Shown here one piece after another: positions 31,976 to 41,700 of a stretch of 64,000 nucleotides of DNA. Each line of letters begins with the position of its first letter. Positions within the stretch are counted from its first letter, which is position 1. A program made the position numbers and the translations under genes. Under the pieces are notes generated by a model. That model worked only from the letters and a program-made list of their open reading frames with translations, made no database searches and was not told where the DNA came from. Source of the stretch: Modestobacter excelsi (GTDB lineage: Bacteria > Actinomycetota > Actinomycetes > Mycobacteriales > Geodermatophilaceae); contig NZ_SJEX01000003.1 in the NCBI RefSeq assembly GCF_005930495.1, positions 82,454 through 146,453 on the forward strand. Direction: 5' to 3'.

Positions 31976-32497
31976 ATGTCGGTCCGTGGCGGGCACCGGC
32001 AACCGGGGCCCGCCGTCGAGGGGGTGCAGGTCATGCTGGGCGACAAACTGGGTGAGTCCTCGGGCAGGTTCACCGCGATCCGGGTCCTGCCGACCGAGGG
32101 GGCGCAGGTCTGGCTGGAGGTGTCCTTCCAGGGCCGGGGACAGCTGCTGGGCCAGGAGATCAACGACACCGGCACGTACCGGCAGACGATCCGGCCCGAA
32201 GGAGTGCTGTACGGCGAGGGGCACGTGCTGATGATGTCGCCGACGGGCGACGTCGCCGACTGGGTGGGCGGTGGGGTCGGTCGTCCGACCGGCCCCGGCT
32301 ACCAGGCCAGCTTCGGCGTCACCGGCTCGTTCCTCTCGGCCACCGGCATGCTGGCCGCGGTGACCGAGGTCGCCGACGTCATCGAGTACGAGGTCGAGGA
32401 GGACGGCAGCTACCACTGGACCATGTGGGCGTGGACCGGTTCCGGGGTCCCCGCCGCCCAGCGCTCCACGCAGGGCGCCATGGCCTCCGGCGGGTAG
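31976..32497 (+). CDS. Conserved hypothetical protein, 173 aa
   Basis: The protein starts at ATG 31976 after GAGCGAGG. It is rich in beta strands and has distinctive segments (VQVMLGDKLGESSGRFTAIR, LGQEINDTGTYRQTIRPEG and YEVEEDGSYHWTMWAWTGSG). I recognise no named domain; it looks like a compact beta-barrel of about 160 residues and has no signal peptide. An in-frame start 219 bp upstream adds only a proline-rich, low-quality stretch. The 289 bp between the lipoprotein stop and this start hold nothing else I can support. Confidence 0.6.
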   Translation: MSVRGGHRQPGPAVEGVQVMLGDKLGESSGRFTAIRVLPTEGAQVWLEVSFQGRGQLLGQEINDTGTYRQTIRPEGVLYGEGHVLMMSPTGDVADWVGGGVGRPTGPGYQASFGVTGSFLSATGMLAAVTEVADVIEYEVEEDGSYHWTMWAWTGSGVPAAQRSTQGAMASGG

Positions 32498-32674
32498 CCG
32501 TCGTCAGCCCGATCGGCGGCCCGGTGCGGGATGCACGCACGTCGTCGTGCGCAGCCGGGCCCCGGTCGGTGCCCTGCGACGCCGAGGGCAACGCCGCCCC
32601 GGACGACGCACGCTCAGCTCCGGGCGGGCGGCGACGGGACCTGCGCCCGCCGGGCCGGCTCGGTCTGCACCGCC

Positions 32675-32755
32675 CGAGCCGCCGTCCGGTCCGACGAGGT
32701 GACCGTCGAGCGAGATGCCCATGGCACAGGGCACGCTGCGCACCGAGGTCCTCCG
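32675..32755 (-). pseudogene. Possible remnant of a dihydrofolate-reductase-like (RibD C-terminal) gene
   Basis: The reverse strand reads RSVPCAMGISLDGHLVGPDG. This is the typical N-terminus of RibD-C/dihydrofolate-reductase-family proteins (SLDG followed by GPDG). Immediately after it the frame turns to arginine-rich noise, so only about 25 codons are recognisable. It sits in the 380-bp stretch 32498-32877, which holds no intact gene. Confidence 0.3.
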
Positions 32756-32877
32756 CGGTGACGGGGGTCCTCCCGCCTGTGCCGGCCGCGAGCGTGCCTC
32801 GTCAGTGCGGAGCTGGTCGGCCGTCGGGGTCGGTGCCCGGCGGGTCCGTGTGCCGCTGCCGGTCGTGGGAGAGGTAC

Positions 32878-34374
32878 TCACCGACCAACTGCTCGGCGGC
32901 CGAGGAGGTGGGTGGACGAGCCCGTGATCGCCGAGAGGAAGTGGGGCCCGCTCAGGGTGGCGAGCTCGGTGTCCTCGACGGCACGCACGGTCGCCGTCCG
33001 CGGCACCGCCCGGAGCAGCGCGATCTCGCCGAAGGCCTCGCCGGGACCCATCCGGCGGATCTCTCGGTCGTCGTCGAGGACGGCCACCCGGCCGGACTGG
33101 ATGACGTAGAACCCGTCGCCGGGGTCACCCTGCCGGAACACGTCGGTCTGCGCCGGGACACGTGACCTGTCCAGCCGCTGCGCCAGGCTCTCGATGACCG
33201 GGACGGGCAGGAGCCGGAACATGCCGACCCGGCGCAGCAGCACGATCCGGTCCTTCCGCACGCCGATGTCCGCATCGATCGCCCGGAGGCCGGCCCAGCG
33301 CGCCATGACCACCACCGGGAGGATGCCGCCGGTGACGACGAGCGCAGCGGTGTCGCCCAGCACAGCGAGGAGGAACGGGATCGCCAGCGAGCCGAGCGCC
33401 ACCGCGAGCGAGAAGACCGCCTCGGTCAGGGCGAGCACGCGAGCCAGCGTCTGATCGGGGACGAGCCGCTGCAGCAGCGTGAACCCGGTGACGTCGACGA
33501 GCGCGTTGGCGGCGCCGATGACCACGAAGGCGCCGACTGCCACGGGGCTGCCCGTCAGCAGGCCGATGAGGACGATCGGCACACCCCACAGCGCGATCCC
33601 GGCACCGAAGAGCGTGCCGAGCCGGGCGCTCCCCGCGGCGCCGATCGACGCCATCGCCGCCGCGAACCCGCCGACCCCGAACGCCGCCCAGAGGACCCCG
33701 ACCCCCGGGCGGCCCAGGTCGGTGACCTGCACGGCCACCACCACGGCCAGCACGGTGAGCGCGCCGCGGACCAGGCACTGCGCGCCGCCCAGCACGATGA
33801 CCTCGAGCGCCCGGCGGCGTCGGCGCAGCTCGCGCAGGCCCTCGACCACGTCGGCGACCACCCCGACCCGGCCGGCCGGCCCGTCGGACGCGGTGCGGCG
33901 GGGCGACTCGTACCGCAGCCCGGCAGCGAGCACGCCGGCGGCACCGGCGAGCAGGGCCACCGCGGCGAACGCGGCCGCCGGGTCGTACGCCGCAAGCAGC
34001 GCGGCGGCGGCGAGGGGGCCGGCCAGCCCCGCCGCCCCGTCGAGGATGGCCCGGACCGCGTTCACCCCGGTCAGCTCGTCGGGGGTGGTGCACAGGGTGG
34101 GGAACAGGGCGGCGAGGACCGGCCGGTAGGCGGCATGGCAGACCGTCGACAGGGTCAGCAACGTGTAGACCACGGCCGGCTGTGCGGCGGCCACCGCCGC
34201 TCCCGCTGCGGTGGCCGCACGGAGCGTGCACGCGATGACGAGCAGTCGGCGGCGCGAGACGCGGTCGGCCAGCGCGCCCAGCCAGGGGAGCGCCACCGTC
34301 GCCGGCAGCACTCGCAGGAACCCGACCAGGCCCACGCCGGCCGCGCCGTTCTCGTCGAAGGCGTACACCGTCAT
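32878..34374 (-). CDS. MFS transporter with C-terminal cyclic-nucleotide-binding domain
   Basis: Most of the protein is a major facilitator fold with about 11-12 helices and the loop signature LGALADRVSRRRLL. The last 120 residues form a cNMP-binding domain (VFRQGDPGDGFYVIQSGRVAV and GEAFGEIALLRAVPRTATVRA, including the phosphate-binding cassette). Binding of cAMP or a similar ligand may gate transport. The first ATG is at 34374, yet the frame upstream to 34464 still encodes family sequence (RNRNLRLAQLSSLLAWTGEF), and no ATG, GTG or TTG lies between the TGA at 34465-34467 and 34374. The true N-terminus is therefore in another frame, and a one-base frameshift is likely near 34450-34465. Confidence 0.75.
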   Translation of the reverse strand: MTVYAFDENGAAGVGLVGFLRVLPATVALPWLGALADRVSRRRLLVIACTLRAATAAGAAVAAAQPAVVYTLLTLSTVCHAAYRPVLAALFPTLCTTPDELTGVNAVRAILDGAAGLAGPLAAAALLAAYDPAAAFAAVALLAGAAGVLAAGLRYESPRRTASDGPAGRVGVVADVVEGLRELRRRRRALEVIVLGGAQCLVRGALTVLAVVVAVQVTDLGRPGVGVLWAAFGVGGFAAAMASIGAAGSARLGTLFGAGIALWGVPIVLIGLLTGSPVAVGAFVVIGAANALVDVTGFTLLQRLVPDQTLARVLALTEAVFSLAVALGSLAIPFLLAVLGDTAALVVTGGILPVVVMARWAGLRAIDADIGVRKDRIVLLRRVGMFRLLPVPVIESLAQRLDRSRVPAQTDVFRQGDPGDGFYVIQSGRVAVLDDDREIRRMGPGEAFGEIALLRAVPRTATVRAVEDTELATLSGPHFLSAITGSSTHLLGRRAVGR

Positions 34375-34456
34375 CGCGGAGAGGAAGAGGAACTCGCCGG
34401 TCCAGGCCAGCAGCGACGACAGCTGCGCGAGCCGGAGGTTGCGGTTGCGGGTGACC

Positions 34457-35065
34457 GATCGGCGTCAGCGGCGTGGACATGTCCTGGACGTCGACGTAGA
34501 AGGTCTGCACCCGGCCGATGTCCTCGAGGTCCTGGGCGATCTCGTGGACGACCAGCTCGGTGGAGGTGGTGCCACCGTTCCGGAAGAGGTCGTCGGAGAC
34601 CAGGAGGTACTCCGGCACCGTGACGGCGTTCTTGAGCAGCCGGTGGACGTAGATCACGTCCAGGCCGACGAGCTTCTTCCGGTGCCGGATCGTCTGAGTC
34701 GCGACGTCCCCGACGTGCGCGACGAACTTCAGCTTCAGGGCGCTGGTCTTCGTGCAGCTCTGGCAGGGGCACATGTTGAGCTCGACGAGCCGGCGCTGCG
34801 TGTGGAAGGCACGGTGCATCTCGACGGCTGCCCGGGTGACGGCGGCGAGCGTCGCGGCTCCGTCCAGCCCGTCGGCGTCCCGGGAGAGGAAGGCCGCATC
34901 GCCCTCGATCTCGATGAGGTCGAAGTCGCGCGCGGCACCGACGATCTTGTCCAGCAGGCGTCTCGTGACCGCCTCCGCGTGCCCGAGCATGCTGCGGTGG
35001 AACTGCATGTACTCCGTGTAGCCGCCGATGTCGGCGATGAGGAGCAGGGCACGCCGGGTCGCCAT
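34457..35065 (-). CDS. DUF2652 family protein (class III cyclase-like), frameshifted at its 3' end
   Basis: The first 200 codons match the DUF2652 family: LLLIADIGGYTEYMQFH, IEIEGDAAFLS, CPCQSCTKTSALKLKFVAHVGD and LDVIYVHRLLKNAV. The IADIGGYT and EGDAAFL segments correspond to the metal-binding strands of class III nucleotide cyclases, though catalysis by this family is not established. After about 34457 the frame stays open to 33125 but only as an out-of-frame copy of the transporter gene, so the natural end is near YVDVQDMSTPLTPI. A +1 shift there would join it to the MFS/cNMP protein. Either the two were once separate overlapping genes or one fusion. Confidence 0.65.
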
Positions 35066-35198
35066 GGGCGGACATCAACGGGATGCGGGGGCTGCGGAGT
35101 CGTCTGCGTGAGCGCGGGCTGGAGCCGTGATCGGATCCGTGCAGGTCGACGGCGTATCGGTGGAGTTCGGTCGACGGCGGTGCTGCCGTGGCCCACGT

Positions 35199-35233
35199 CA
35201 CTGCTAGCAAAACGCTTGCTTCCGCTAGCAGTG
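35199..35233. promoter_or_regulatory. Perfect 10-bp dyad upstream of the collagen-like gene
   Basis: CACTGCTAGC (35199-35208) and GCTAGCAGTG (35224-35233) flank a 15-bp AT-richer spacer. TTGCTT within the spacer and a TACAGA-like hexamer 16 bp downstream could be a promoter, so the dyad would overlap the -35 region. The 319-bp gap (35066-35384) separates the divergent DUF2652 and collagen-like genes and holds no other gene I can support. Confidence 0.5.
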
Positions 35234-35384
35234 GGCATACAGACTGATGTGGGTCTCCGGACCGACGCACGCTCGATACCGGCACTGCGATGTCGATCGG
35301 TCCAGCGAGAGGCCGAGACGATCCACACCCCCCAGGCAGCCGATCCAGCGACGCTGCCCGCCGTCCATGAGAGGCCAGGTCCAC

Positions 35385-36371
35385 ATGGCACAGTCGAAGA
35401 CCACCACGAACACCGAGACCGTCGACGTCCCCGTCGACGTTGCCGTCGCGGAGGGCGACCGCGGCCCCAAGGGCCCGACCGGTCCCGTCGGCGCTCCGGG
35501 CGAGCCCGGTGACAAGGGGCCCCGCGGCCCGGTCGGCGCGGCGGGCGAGCCCGGCGAGAAGGGGCCCCGCGGCCCGGTCGGTGCCGTCGGCAAGCCGGGC
35601 GACACCGGCCCGACCGGTCCTGTCGGCCCGGTGGGCAAGCAGGGCGACACCGGCCCGACCGGTCCGGTCGGCCCGGTCGGTGAGCGCGGCCCCAAGGGTC
35701 CGATCGGTCTGCCGGGCGAGCAGGGGCCGCAGGGCGACAAGGGCCTGCAGGGCCCCGAGGGCGCGACCGGCCCGCAGGGTGAGCAGGGCCTCCCCGGCTC
35801 GACCGGTCGGCCCGGCGAGGCCGGTCCGCAGGGCCAGCCCGGGTTGCGCGGCGAGCAGGGTCAGCAGGGTCCCGCCGGCGAGCGGGGCCTGCCCGGCGAG
35901 CAGGGGCCGGTGGGCGAGCAGGGCCTTCGGGGCGCCCAGGGTCAGCGTGGCGTGATCGGGGAGACCGGCGAGCAGGGCCTGCGCGGTCTGCAGGGCCTGC
36001 AGGGCGTGCTCGGTGAGCAGGGCGAGTCCGGCGTCCGCGGCCTCCAGGGGCCGCAGGGCGTCCAGGGCCAGCCCGGCCCGGCCGGCCCGGTCGGTCTGCC
36101 CGGCGTGCAGGGTCCGCAGGGGGCCTCCGGTCCCGCCTGGCTCCACCAGCCCAGCACCGCCGAGCTCGCGGCCAAGGTCAAGCACGCGGCGCTGGACCTC
36201 TCGCCGCGCACCCTGCTCGACCCGCGGGTCGGGGTCCGGTACCTGACGACGCTGACATCGCGGCTGGTCAAGCTGCAGGGCGGGCTGTTCCTGCGCGCCA
36301 TCGTCGACACCGAGGCCGGGGGCGACGAGCAGACGGTCGCCGACCGGTCCAACGTGCGCTCCATCGCCTGA
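35385..36371 (+). CDS. Collagen-like protein with Gly-X-Y repeats
   Basis: The 328-residue protein begins with a short non-repetitive head ([20 protein letters not shown]) and then carries about 75 consecutive Gly-X-Y triplets, rich in GPQ, GEQ, GPV and GLQ, from about residue 24 to 250. A globular C-terminal part of about 75 residues ([20 protein letters not shown]) follows. It should fold as a triple helix without hydroxyproline, as bacterial collagens do, with charged E/K/R/Q residues supplying stability. There is no signal peptide or anchor, so localisation is unclear; it may be a spore, filament or exported non-classical protein. A very strong terminator follows and a dyad precedes it, suggesting tightly defined expression. 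Confidence 0.85.
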   Translation: MAQSKTTTNTETVDVPVDVAVAEGDRGPKGPTGPVGAPGEPGDKGPRGPVGAAGEPGEKGPRGPVGAVGKPGDTGPTGPVGPVGKQGDTGPTGPVGPVGERGPKGPIGLPGEQGPQGDKGLQGPEGATGPQGEQGLPGSTGRPGEAGPQGQPGLRGEQGQQGPAGERGLPGEQGPVGEQGLRGAQGQRGVIGETGEQGLRGLQGLQGVLGEQGESGVRGLQGPQGVQGQPGPAGPVGLPGVQGPQGASGPAWLHQPSTAELAAKVKHAALDLSPRTLLDPRVGVRYLTTLTSRLVKLQGGLFLRAIVDTEAGGDEQTVADRSNVRSIA

Positions 36372-36386
36372 CAGCACTGAAGGCAT

Positions 36387-36428
36387 GAAGGGCGCCTCGT
36401 ACCGCTGAGTCGGTACGGGGCGCCCTTC
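36387..36428. terminator. Strong hairpin after the collagen-like gene
   Basis: An 18-bp stem (36387-36404 with 36411-36428, one mismatch) encloses a 6-nt loop, CTGAGT. It begins 16 bp after the collagen-like stop codon. No poly-T follows, as is usual for GC-rich actinobacterial terminators. Confidence 0.8.
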
Positions 36429-36456
36429 GCCGTCCGGGCAGGTCTACCCTTCGTCG

Positions 36457-37692
36457 GTGCGCTCTGCCGGGGTCCGCATGGCGGGGCGGAACAGGTCCCC
36501 GGCTGGACCACGGGTGCTCATCCCGATCCTGGTGCTGGCAGCAGGGGTGGCCCAGGGCTTCGGGCGCTTCGGGTACGCGCTGCTCCTGCCGGCCGTCAAC
36601 GCCGACCTCGTGCACTCCTACACCCTCGCTGGGCTGCTCGGCACGCTGAACCTGACCGCGTACCTCGGTGGAGCCCTGCTCGTCAGCCTCACCGCCGGCC
36701 GCACGGCACCGGCGACGTCGGTACGACTGGGCCTGTTGTCCACCACGACCGGGGTGTCGGTCCTCGCGCTGGCGCCGTCCGTGCCGGTCCTGGTGGCGGG
36801 GATGGTGCTGGCCGGGTTCGGCGGGGCGCTGATCTGGGTGCCGGCCCCCGGCATCGCCGGCTCCGCCGTCCCCGTCGCCCGGCGCGGCCTCGCCATCGGG
36901 CTGACCGGCAGCGGCGTCGGCCTCGGGGTGGTCGCCAGCAGCGGCCTGACCGCCGTCGTCCACGCCGTCGCCGGCCCCGACGCCTGGCGCCCGGTGTGGG
37001 GGATCGAGGCGGTGGTCTCCGCGCTCGTCGCCGTGGCAGCGGCGCGCTGGCTGCGCCCGGCGGTCTTCCCGGTCTCCGGCCCGGTGCGCGTGTCCGCGCT
37101 GCGGGCGGTGCCCGGCTGGATCGGCTCGACGCTCTCCTACGGCGGCTACGGACTGGCGATCGCGATCTACATGACCTTCCTGGTCGCCGCGTACGAGGAC
37201 GACGCCGGCTTCAGCTCCGGGCACGCCTCGGCGGTGTTCGCCCTCACCGGGGTGTGCATCACGGCCGGCGGGATCCTGCTCGGACGCTGGTCGGACGCCG
37301 TGGGGAGGCGGGCGGCCATGATGTGGGCCTACGCGGGCATGACCGTGGCGATCCTGCTCGTCCCGGTCGGCGCCGAGCCGTGGGCGGCGTTCTCCGCCCT
37401 GCTGTTCGGTCTGGCGATGTCCGGGGCACCGGCGGTGCTCGCCGCCCACCTCGCCGACACGCTCGACCCCCGCCGGTTCGCCGCGGCGTTCGGGGCGGTC
37501 ACCCTCGTCTTCGGGCTGGCCCAGCTGGTGGGTCCCCAGCTCGGCGGGTGGATCGCCGACCGCACGGGCAGCTTCTCGACCGCGTTCCTGGTCGCTGCTG
37601 CCGCCGCGCTCGGGGCGGCTGTCGCGTCCGCCACGCTGCCCCGGAGGGGCACCGCCGCCCCCTCCCTCGGGACGGCGCCCGAGGCGTCCTGA
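36457..37692 (+). CDS. MFS transporter (YbfB/YjiJ-like)
   Basis: This is a 12-helix major facilitator protein of 411 residues. AGVAQGFGRFGYALLLPAVN at the start is the family hallmark of YbfB/YjiJ-type carriers, and GGILLGRWSDAVGRRAAM is the mid-protein MFS loop motif. The substrate is unknown. The GTG at 36457 is supported by a TACCCT -10 hexamer (36445-36450) placed 6 bp before it, which predicts a leaderless transcript; ATG 36478 is an alternative start. It stands alone between the collagen terminator and the PHA cluster. Confidence 0.82.
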   Translation: MRSAGVRMAGRNRSPAGPRVLIPILVLAAGVAQGFGRFGYALLLPAVNADLVHSYTLAGLLGTLNLTAYLGGALLVSLTAGRTAPATSVRLGLLSTTTGVSVLALAPSVPVLVAGMVLAGFGGALIWVPAPGIAGSAVPVARRGLAIGLTGSGVGLGVVASSGLTAVVHAVAGPDAWRPVWGIEAVVSALVAVAAARWLRPAVFPVSGPVRVSALRAVPGWIGSTLSYGGYGLAIAIYMTFLVAAYEDDAGFSSGHASAVFALTGVCITAGGILLGRWSDAVGRRAAMMWAYAGMTVAILLVPVGAEPWAAFSALLFGLAMSGAPAVLAAHLADTLDPRRFAAAFGAVTLVFGLAQLVGPQLGGWIADRTGSFSTAFLVAAAAALGAAVASATLPRRGTAAPSLGTAPEAS

Positions 37693-37856
37693 CCGTCGTC
37701 GTGCCGCGCAACCCGGTCCCGCACCGTCCGCGTTTGCCAGCGCGCCGGATCCGCAGGATGCTTCCCCGCACCCGATACCGGAGCAGGCGGCGCCGAGAGG
37801 AACGCCGGCTCCGGTCCCGGACCGAGGCGTGCGCGCCCTCTCCAGAGGAGGACCCC

Positions 37857-38672
37857 GTGACAGACACCCAGGAGCAGACGGCCAGGACCGGCGACAAGCT
37901 GCTCGGCCGGGTGGCCTTCGTGACCGGGGGGACCCGGGGGATCGGTGCCGCCATCTGCCGCAGTCTCGCCGCGCAGGGCGCCGAGATCGCGGCCGGCTAC
38001 AGCGGGAACCAGGAGGCGGCCGAGAAGTTCGCCCAGGACACCACCGTCACCCACCCCGACAGCAAGGTGTCGCTCCACCGTGGTGACATCGGTTCGGCGG
38101 ACGACTGCCGGCGGTGTGTCGCCGAGGTCATCGACCAGCACGGCCGGTTGGACATCCTGGTCAACAACGCCGGGATCACCGTCGACCGGACGGTGGCCAA
38201 GATGGGCGACACCGACTGGAGCCGGGTGATCGACGTCAACCTGTCCGGCGCCTTCTACCTGTCGCAGGCCGCGCTGGCGCACATGCTGGAGCGGGGCAGC
38301 GGGCGGATCGTGATGATCTCGTCGGTGATCGGCGAGACGGGTGGGATCGGGCAGGTCAACTACGCCTCGGCCAAGTCGGGGCTGTTCGGGCTGACCAAGA
38401 CCCTCGCCCGGGAAGCCGCCATGCAGCTGCAGCGCGCGGGCGCCACCGACGGCATCGGCATCACCGTCAACGCCGTGACCCCGGGCTACACCGCCACCGA
38501 GATGCTGGACGCCGTACCGGACAAGGTGCTCGCCGGGTTGCGGGCGAAGATCCCGCTCGGCCGGCTCGGGCAGCCGGAAGAGGTCGCCCGGGTCGTGCAC
38601 TTCCTCGCCGCCGACGCCTCGTCCTACATCACCGGCCAGGTGTGGGGGGTCAACGGCGGCCTGGACATGTAG
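37857..38672 (+). CDS. phaB: 3-ketoacyl-CoA/acetoacetyl-CoA reductase (PhaB/FabG-like SDR)
   Basis: The 271-residue short-chain dehydrogenase has the cofactor motif FVTGGTRGIGAAI, LVNNAGIT, and the catalytic set Ser156 (ISSVIGE), Tyr169 and Lys173 (YASAK). It would reduce acetoacetyl-CoA, or a 3-ketoacyl-ACP, to the (R)-3-hydroxy product with NADPH. Its GTG start follows AGAGGAGG. It opens a same-strand block with an acetyl-CoA carboxylase, a KAS III enzyme and a hydrolase, with a PHA synthase convergent to the end. That context favours PhaB over FabG, which cannot be told from sequence alone. Ends in TAG. Confidence 0.85.
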   Translation: MTDTQEQTARTGDKLLGRVAFVTGGTRGIGAAICRSLAAQGAEIAAGYSGNQEAAEKFAQDTTVTHPDSKVSLHRGDIGSADDCRRCVAEVIDQHGRLDILVNNAGITVDRTVAKMGDTDWSRVIDVNLSGAFYLSQAALAHMLERGSGRIVMISSVIGETGGIGQVNYASAKSGLFGLTKTLAREAAMQLQRAGATDGIGITVNAVTPGYTATEMLDAVPDKVLAGLRAKIPLGRLGQPEEVARVVHFLAADASSYITGQVWGVNGGLDM

Positions 38673-38727
38673 AGCCCGGCCGCACGCCCGTCGACGACGG
38701 AAGACCACCGAGAGGGAGAGGTGCCGG

Positions 38728-41700
38728 GTGTTCGACCGCATCGCCGTGATCAACCGGGGCGAGCCGGCCATGCGGCTGACCCGTGCCGTCCGCGAGCTCA
38801 ACGCCGAGCACGGATCGCGCACCCGGGTCATCGCCCTGCACACCGAGGCCGAGCGCCGGGCGACGTTCGTCCGCGCCGCCGACGAGGGCGTGCTGCTGCG
38901 CGAGACGGGGGCCGGCAACCCCTACCTCGACCACGACGAGCTCGCCCGGGCGCTGCGGGCCAGCCGCGCCGACGCCGCCTGGGTGGGCTGGGGTTTCGTC
39001 GCCGAGGACCCGGCGTTCGCCGAGCTGTGCGCCTCGCTGGGGGTCGCCTTCATCGGGCCGCCACCCGAGGCCATGCGGCTCCTCGGCGCGAAGATCGAGG
39101 CCAAGGTGCTCGCGGAGCAGGCCGGCGTGCCGGTCGCGCCGTGGAGCGGCGGCCCGGTGGAGGGCGTTGAGGACGGCCGCCGGCACGCGGCGGTCATCGG
39201 CTACCCGCTCATCGTCAAGTCCCGGAGCGGCGGCGGCGGCCGGGGCATCCGGATCGTCCGGTCCGAGGCCGAGCTGGAGGAGGCGCTCACCCGCACGCAG
39301 GCGGAGGCGGGGCGCACCTTCGGCGACCCGACCGTCTTCATGGAGCGCCTGGTGGAGGGTGGTCGGCACGTCGAGGTGCAGGTCATCGCCGATCAGCACG
39401 GCACGGCGTGGGCGCTCGGGGTCCGCGACTGCTCGGTGCAGCGGCGCAACCAGAAGGTCCTGGAGGAGTCCAGCTCGCCGGCCCTCAGCCCGGAGCAGGA
39501 CCGGTCGCTGCGGGAGTCCTCCATCGAGCTGGTGAAGGCGGCCGGCTACGTCGGCGCGGGCACCGTCGAGTTCCTGTACCAGCCGCAGGAGGAGCTGTTC
39601 ACCTTCCTCGAGGTGAACACGCGGCTGCAGGTGGAGCACCCCGTCACCGAGGAGACCACCGGCCTGGACATCGTGAAGCTGCAGCTGCACGTCGCCGCCG
39701 GCGGCCGGCTCGAGGGCGACCCACCTGCACCGTCCGGCCACGCGATCGAGGCCCGGCTCAACGCGGAGGACGCCGAACAGGGCTTCGCGCCCGCCCCCGG
39801 CCGGGTCGTGCTCATGCGGCTGCCGACCGGCCCAGGCGTCCGGGTGGACACCGGGATCGGCGTCGGTGACGTCATCCCGCCGCTCTACGACTCCATGATC
39901 GCCAAGGTCATCGCCTGGGGCCGGGACCGGCCCGAGGCGCTCGCCCGCCTCCGCTGCGCCCTGCGGGAGACCACCGTCGTGCTGCGCGGGGGCACCACCA
40001 CGAAGTCCTTCCTGCTCGACCTGCTGGACCGGCCCGAGGTGGCGGAGGGGACCGCCGACACCGGCTGGCTGGACCGCACGGGCGCCGGGAGCCGCGTCGA
40101 GACCGCCGGCGACGCCTGGCTGGCCCTGGTCCGGGTGGCCATCGACGTCGCGGACGCGGAGGAGGCCCGCGAGCTGACCGCCTTCCTCGCCTCCGCGCGG
40201 GGCGGCCGGCCGCGGGCCCCGCACGAGGTGGGCCGGGTCGTGGAGCTGGGGTACCGGGGCCAGGCGTACCGGCTGAGCGTGGCGAGGGTGGGGCCCGACC
40301 GCTACCGGGTCGAGCTCGACGACCGGTCCGTGGACGTGGACGTGGACCGGCTGAGCGAGCTGGAGAGCCGGCTGACGGTGGGGGAAGACCGGTTCTCGGT
40401 CGTCGCGGTCCAGGGCACCGGTTCCCACCTCGTCGAGGTCGACGGCGTCACCCACCGGATCTCCACCGACGTGGGCGGGGTGGTGCGCGCCCCGGCACCC
40501 GCGGTCGTCGTGGCCGTGCGGGTGTCCGCCGGCCAGGAGGTCGAGGCAGGCCAGACGCTCCTCGTGCTGGAGAGCATGAAGATGGAGACGGCGGTCCGGG
40601 CACCGTTCGCCGGCCGGGTCCGGGAGGTCCGCGCCGCCGCCAACGCCCAGGTCGACGCCGGCGCCCCGCTGCTCGTCGTCGAGCAGGCCGGCGGCGACGT
40701 CGAGGAGGCGTCCGGCGAGCGGATCGCCCTGCCGGAGAGCTCGGGCACGGCCGCCGGCGGTCCCCGGGACCGGGCGCTGTCGCTGCTGGCGGCGCTCCGG
40801 TCGCTGATCACCGGGTACGACATCGGTGCGGGCCACGGCAAGGACCTCGTGGCGGCATACCGCAGTGCCCGGACCGAGCTCCCGCCGGACGATCCGGAGC
40901 TGCTGCACGCCGAGCTGGCAGGTCTCACCACGTTCGCGGACCTGTGCGACCTGTCCCGCAACCGCCCGGCCAGCGAGGAGGAGGAGGCCGACCAGCAGGT
41001 CCACAGCCCCCGCGAGCACTTCCACGCCTACCTGCACTCCCTCGACGTGGAGCGGGAGGCGCTGCCGGAGAGCTTCCGCGGACGGCTGCGCCGGGCGCTC
41101 GCCCACTACGGCGTCGGCGAGGACCTCGAGCCGGGTCCGGCCCTCCAGGCCGCGGTGTACCGGGTCTTCCTGGCCCAGCAGCGCATCGGCGACCAGCTGC
41201 CCGCCGTCCTCGCGCTCCTCGACCGCTGGCTGACGGTCGGCCTCCCGCCGTCGGATGCCGCACGGTCGGAGATCGCCGAGGTGCTCGACCGGCTCATCGG
41301 CGCGACGCAGCTGCGCTACCCGTCGGTGGGTGACCTCGCCCGGGCGGTGCGGTACCGCTACTTCGAGGAGCCGGTGGTCCAGCGGGCCCGCCAGGAGGTG
41401 CTGGACGAGGCGGAGCGGCTGCTGACCGAGCTCGACGACGCCGACGCGCGCGGGGGCACCAGCGACGACGTGGCCCGGATCGAGGCGCTGGTCGCCAGCC
41501 CCGAGCCGTTGATCCGGCTGCTGGCCCAGCGCTTCGTCCGCCCGACGAGCAAGCCGGACCCCATCGTGGAGGTCCTCACCCGCCGCTACTACCGCAGCCG
41601 CAGCCTGCAGGACGTCCGGTCGTCCCTGCTCGACGGGCACTCAGCGGTGACCGCGGACTACGACCTGCGCGGCACGCGGCTGCACCTGCTCGCCCTGATG

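Noticed and set aside
33125..34456. Long reverse-strand continuation of the DUF2652 frame
   Set aside because: It is an out-of-frame copy of the transporter gene (Arg/Gly-rich, no motifs), not real protein.
35460..36130. Repetitive DNA as a CRISPR array or satellite
   Set aside because: The periodicity is the 9-bp Gly-X-Y coding pattern of the collagen-like gene, with no repeat-spacer structure.
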